Of a stretch of 64,000 nucleotides of DNA, positions 60,704-64,000 are shown piece by piece. The DNA comes from an uncultured Poribacteria bacterium (lineage in GTDB: Bacteria; Poribacteria; WGA-4E; WGA-3G): NCBI GenBank assembly GCA_951828385.1, contig OX639973.1, forward strand, positions 6,550,845-6,614,844. Direction: 5' to 3'. Below the pieces are notes generated by a model, which was not told the DNA's origin, searched no databases, and saw nothing but the letters and a program-made list of their open reading frames with translations. The position numbers and the translations under genes are program-made. Positions within the stretch are counted from its first letter, which is position 1; each line of letters starts with the position of its first letter.

Positions 60704-62107
60704 CTACGATGGGACTTCTATACGTGCCAACAGTGAAGGAGGCATTTCCACAGCATAAGGTGCCGCCGCTGTTAGACGCTTATGCGAATTAGGTAACCTT
60801 TTGAGTTCTGTGGTCGTGTGTGCCTGAATATCCTGCAGCGTTGGAAAATCGTAGACCAATTCGCCGTCTTCAATAACCGGAACAAGAAGCGGTTGCCCCT
60901 CGGAAACATCTTCATCCCAAAGCGTCACCTGATCTTTAGCATAATTCCCTGCGGCATCAGTGATGCGATAAATCTGTTTTTTGCCAGGTATCGTCGCTTT
61001 AGCAGGCTCATCAAGCGACTGTTTCCCGACAGGTCTACCATCACTTTCGACCATCTTATAGACACCTCCGAGCGCAGACGGAGCCCCTTCACCCGTGCGT
61101 GGATTGAAGTTAGCACCCGTAGCCAGCCGCGTGCCGACCCCGAAACTATCAAGCGGCGCACCGTTTTCGAGCAAAGTGTCTATCTGGAACTCATCAAGGT
61201 CATGGCTTGCGATAATCTGAACGTAGTCAAATCCCTCAGTATCAAGGATACTGCGCACCTGTTTGCTGAGTGTCAAGAGATCACCGCTGTCCAATCTAAC
61301 TGCGCGCAACCGTGTGCCACGCGCTTCCATCTCTTTGGCAACGATACAGGCGTTCCGCGCACCTTGGAGCGTATCGTACGTATCAATCAGGAGCGTCGTG
61401 TTATTCGGGAAGGCTGCGGCATAATCGCGAAACGCCGCTAACTCAGTAGGACGTTCAGAGATGAATTTATGCGCCATCGTACCGACGTAGGGAATACCGA
61501 AGTAGCACCCAGCAAGTACCAACGACGTGCCACTTGCACCCCCGATAAAGGAGGCACGCGCAGCCAAGATACCAGCATCCCTGCCGTGTGCACGGCGCGC
61601 CCCGAAATCAAAAACAGGTCTACCGCGAGCGGCTTCCACAATCCGAGAGGCTTTCGTAGCAATCAACGTTTGGAAATTCATGACACAGAGCAGGTAGGTC
61701 TCAAAAAGTTGGACATCTCGAGATTTACCCGTGACGTTGATAATCGGTTCATTGGGGAAAACAGGCGTGCCTTCGGGAACCGCGAAAACGGAGCCGTCGA
61801 AACGGAAATCTCTGAGCGAAGCGAGGTAGTCAGCACTCAGATCCCTACGTTCTGCCAACCAATCGAGTGTCGCATCGGTAAAACGCAAATTTAAAATGTA
61901 GTGGACGACCTGTTCCAACCCAGCGGCAATGAGATATTGACCCTGGGGGATTTTACGGACGTAATAGTTCGCTGTAATAATAGCATCATGATCCGCATCG
62001 AAATCCGCTTGCCCCATCGTCAGTTGATAGTAATCAACGAAAAGTGCCATCTCATCCACTGAAAGCAAAGCAGACTTTGCTCTTTCCTTCCATCCAATGC
62101 CCTTCAT
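60704..62107 (-). CDS. pncB: Nicotinate phosphoribosyltransferase
   Basis: A 467-residue NAD-salvage enzyme that joins nicotinate and PRPP with ATP to nicotinate mononucleotide. Recognisable are DYYQLTMGQADF at the N-terminus, FDFGARRAHG (PRPP binding), GTMAHKFISE with the catalytic His, LIDTYDTLQGARN, RLDSGDLLTLS and SFGVGTRLATG. Length and order are normal. Its ATG overlaps the stop of the CRTAC1-type gene by ATGA, so the two are co-translated although no metabolic link is obvious. Confidence 0.95.
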   Translation of the reverse strand: MKGIGWKERAKSALLSVDEMALFVDYYQLTMGQADFDADHDAIITANYYVRKIPQGQYLIAAGLEQVVHYILNLRFTDATLDWLAERRDLSADYLASLRDFRFDGSVFAVPEGTPVFPNEPIINVTGKSRDVQLFETYLLCVMNFQTLIATKASRIVEAARGRPVFDFGARRAHGRDAGILAARASFIGGASGTSLVLAGCYFGIPYVGTMAHKFISERPTELAAFRDYAAAFPNNTTLLIDTYDTLQGARNACIVAKEMEARGTRLRAVRLDSGDLLTLSKQVRSILDTEGFDYVQIIASHDLDEFQIDTLLENGAPLDSFGVGTRLATGANFNPRTGEGAPSALGGVYKMVESDGRPVGKQSLDEPAKATIPGKKQIYRITDAAGNYAKDQVTLWDEDVSEGQPLLVPVIEDGELVYDFPTLQDIQAHTTTELKRLPNSHKRLTAAAPYAVEMPPSLLARIEVPS

Positions 62108-64000
62108 AGACCGGCTCCCTCAGTGACAACGAGTCTCTGATTGACAGATAGATTCCGATGTATATCTACTTGACCGGAGGGCCAGGCGATTTCAAGCGTG
62201 TCAACTTTTGGATGTGCTTTGAGACCGATTTCAAGAGACAGACTATTCGTCGAACCGAAACCGCATCCACCGCTAACCTCTCTATAAATCACGTTATCAC
62301 CAACGTGCAAAGTTACCTTGGCACCAATGCCGTCTCGATTGCTCTTGACACCGACCAGCTTCAAAGTAAGCCAATTGTTTCCTGCACCGGCATTCTGATA
62401 GAAGAGATTGTGCCACTGATCGCCAATGAACGCACCACCGACGGGCACGTAGATGTCAACATCGCCATCCGTATCAACATCGCCGAAAGTCACGCCGTGT
62501 CCTTTTCCGATGTTGCCTAACCCCAGAGCGAAAGTCGCATCTGTGAAAGTGCCATCGCCATTGTTGCGGAAGAGCGCGTCGCGTTCGAGCCGTCCCATCT
62601 GCGGGGCACCCGTCGCGAGATAGATGTCCAGATACCCGTCGCTATCAATATCGCCGAAGTTTGCCCCCATCGCGCCAAAAGCGTGATAGAGTCCCGATTC
62701 ACGCGTGACATCGGTAAAAGTGCCATCCCCGTTATTGCGGTAAAGCACCTGTCGATCGCCATCGTGTGGTGCAGTCCCAGTAATTTGCCCGGCGATAAAG
62801 GCTTGAAACGAACCCGAATTCGAGATGAATATGTCCAAATCCGCGTCGTTGTCAACATCTAAAAAGAAGGTGACAAACGCATCCGTAACAGGGAGAGTCA
62901 TGCCAGTCGTCGGGGTGACATCGGTGAACGTGCCATCCCCGTTATTGCGATAAAGGACATTGGACTGCCCGAAGTTGATGACATGCAGATCAATATACCC
63001 GTCCTTATCGTAATCACCCCAAGCGGTTCCGAGGGAATTACCGGTATTCGCGACACCTGCTGATTCAGCAGTATTCGTGAATGTGCCATCACCGTTATTG
63101 TGATATAAGACATTGGCGGCACCATCACCGATAACGCCGTCCGCGATGTAGAGGTCAAGGTAACCGTCGTTGTCGTAGTCTGCCCAAGCGGCGCAGAAAC
63201 TGCTCTGCGGGTCTGCAACACCTGCGGCGTGTGTGACATCCGTGAAAGTACCATCGCCGTTGTTGTGATACAGCGTATTCTCCGCTGCGCCAGACCAACC
63301 GCCACGCGTGATATAGAGGTCGAGGTAACCGTCGTTGTCGTAATCTGCGAAAAGCGATCCCCAACCGCCTCTCGGATCAGCGATGCCTGCTCCCTCAGCA
63401 ACATTGGTAAAGGTGCCGTCCCCGTTATTGCGAAACAGCGCGTGCGGTTGGAAAGTGCCGACTGCAACGATATCCTCATCGCCATCGTTATCATAATCTC
63501 CCCAGGCACTCCCGCGCCCCCCGTCAACCTTGTCCATCTTCAATTCAGGTGCGATATTTGTTAATAGAGTCGCCTGCGTTTTACCTGCATTGCTGCCAGC
63601 AGAGGTATTTACCTGAATTTTAAATTCTTCTGGCAATTCTGGTGGGTATCCACCCAGTTTGCTATACGCTGTCCACAAGTTCCATAGAGTTTCAGGATCG
63701 CCAGGTTTGAGACGGAGCGATGCTTTGAAATTTGTTACCGCTTTTTCAAAATCACCGTGTCGGAGATGGTAGACACCAAGATAATAGTATGCCCCAGAAT
63801 GGCGGCGATAGTTTTGGATGATATTTTCAAATCGTTCCGCGGCTTTATCCGCTTCACCTAACCGGAATTCAGCCAAACCGAGTTGGAGCATCGCTTCCAG
63901 ATTATTCGGTTCAAGTTCCAGGACCTTCTCAAACTGGCGTTTAGATGCTGAGAGATCCGGCACGAGCATCTGTTGCGGTGCACCTAAAAAATAACCCAAC
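62104..64000 (-). CDS. TPR plus CRTAC1-type (FG-GAP, ASPIC/UnbV) protein, N-terminus outside window
   Basis: At least 631 residues; the frame is open at the window edge and the apparent start there is only a TTG, so the N-terminus is missing. Residues ~15-140 are TPRs (EKVLELEPNNLEAMLQLGLA, AVTNFKASLRLKPGDPETLW). Then follow seven or more VCBS/FG-GAP repeats (GDYDNDGDEDIVAVG, ADYDNDGYLDLYITRG, GDIDSDGYLDIYLATG) with RNNGDGTFTD blocks. The C-terminal ASPIC/UnbV domain starts near LKLVGVKSNRDGIGAKVTL. It is a paralogue of the 43792 gene with a TPR front end, probably exported. Confidence 0.88.
   Translation of the reverse strand, partial: LGYFLGAPQQMLVPDLSASKRQFEKVLELEPNNLEAMLQLGLAEFRLGEADKAAERFENIIQNYRRHSGAYYYLGVYHLRHGDFEKAVTNFKASLRLKPGDPETLWNLWTAYSKLGGYPPELPEEFKIQVNTSAGSNAGKTQATLLTNIAPELKMDKVDGGRGSAWGDYDNDGDEDIVAVGTFQPHALFRNNGDGTFTNVAEGAGIADPRGGWGSLFADYDNDGYLDLYITRGGWSGAAENTLYHNNGDGTFTDVTHAAGVADPQSSFCAAWADYDNDGYLDLYIADGVIGDGAANVLYHNNGDGTFTNTAESAGVANTGNSLGTAWGDYDKDGYIDLHVINFGQSNVLYRNNGDGTFTDVTPTTGMTLPVTDAFVTFFLDVDNDADLDIFISNSGSFQAFIAGQITGTAPHDGDRQVLYRNNGDGTFTDVTRESGLYHAFGAMGANFGDIDSDGYLDIYLATGAPQMGRLERDALFRNNGDGTFTDATFALGLGNIGKGHGVTFGDVDTDGDVDIYVPVGGAFIGDQWHNLFYQNAGAGNNWLTLKLVGVKSNRDGIGAKVTLHVGDNVIYREVSGGCGFGSTNSLSLEIGLKAHPKVDTLEIAWPSGQVDIHRNLSVNQRLVVTEGAGL

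Noticed and set aside
1-64000. tRNA, rRNA or riboswitch genes
   Set aside because: I looked for tRNA T-loop and cloverleaf patterns and for known riboswitch cores and found none that I could support; a covariance-model scan would be decisive.

Overview
This window reads as a chromosomal segment from an uncultivated bacterium. My best guess is a Poribacteria-like member of the Planctomycetes/FCB-adjacent lineages. That rests on recognising the style of the gene content: ECF sigma factors with long TPR tails, several CRTAC1/FG-GAP-ASPIC secreted proteins, a LamG domain embedded in a TPR array, GldF-like ABC-2 permeases, a CehA-type PHP pair, and secreted proteins sharing a C-terminal KLxTTWGxLK tail. 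No rRNA or tRNA gene was seen, so the assignment is inference.

Layout. 1-6.4 kb (minus): a partial beta-propeller gene, two small unknown genes, and an operon of an active/inactive M16 peptidase pair plus an isochorismatase-like hydrolase, then a rubredoxin-like protein. 6.6-11.6 kb (minus): two ABC-2 permeases and a sigma factor with a TPR-like tail. 11.9-20.8 kb (minus): a TPR-LamG protein sitting between intact uvrB and a divergent uvrB 3'-end remnant, a PBP1b-like murein synthase and a redoxin. 21-25.6 kb: lexA (+), then HAD hydrolase, a GT9 glycosyltransferase and a tandem PHP-domain duplication (minus).

25.6-40 kb is an accessory defence-like island on the minus strand. A type III restriction system has its res gene translationally coupled to a 964-aa unknown protein. 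Its mod gene lies far upstream and is split by an 868-bp IS5/IS427-type element; removing the element and one TA restores a 649-codon mod in frame. Between mod and res lie a zincin-like protein, a DUF1883-TIR protein, a DUF2971 protein, an ART-like protein overlapping a 119-aa partner (toxin/partner style), and a 0.75-kb non-coding region with helically phased TGAACAT repeats. An ISAs1 element with a 9-bp target duplication closes the island.

40-64 kb is mostly on the plus strand. It starts with a rhodanese-ThiF/MoeB fusion whose reading frame has an in-frame TGA exactly at the conserved catalytic cysteine, followed at the right distance by a SECIS-like hairpin. This is a strong candidate selenoprotein and the most exciting feature here. 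It is followed by a zinc-ribbon protein, an EamA transporter, a secreted protein set with the shared TTWG tail, CRTAC1, cysC, FAH hydrolase, a D-threonine-aldolase-like enzyme, a PQQ-type propeller, a DUF3500 protein with a His/Asp tail, an ECF sigma/anti-sigma/TPR operon, an AAA ATPase-nuclease flanked by 112-bp direct repeats, a HigA-like antitoxin with a toxin remnant, nicotinate phosphoribosyltransferase, and a partial TPR-CRTAC1 gene.

A recurring theme is partial duplication of gene 3' ends (uvrB, mod, the HigA-like gene) next to inserted cargo, which may reflect one common insertion mechanism.
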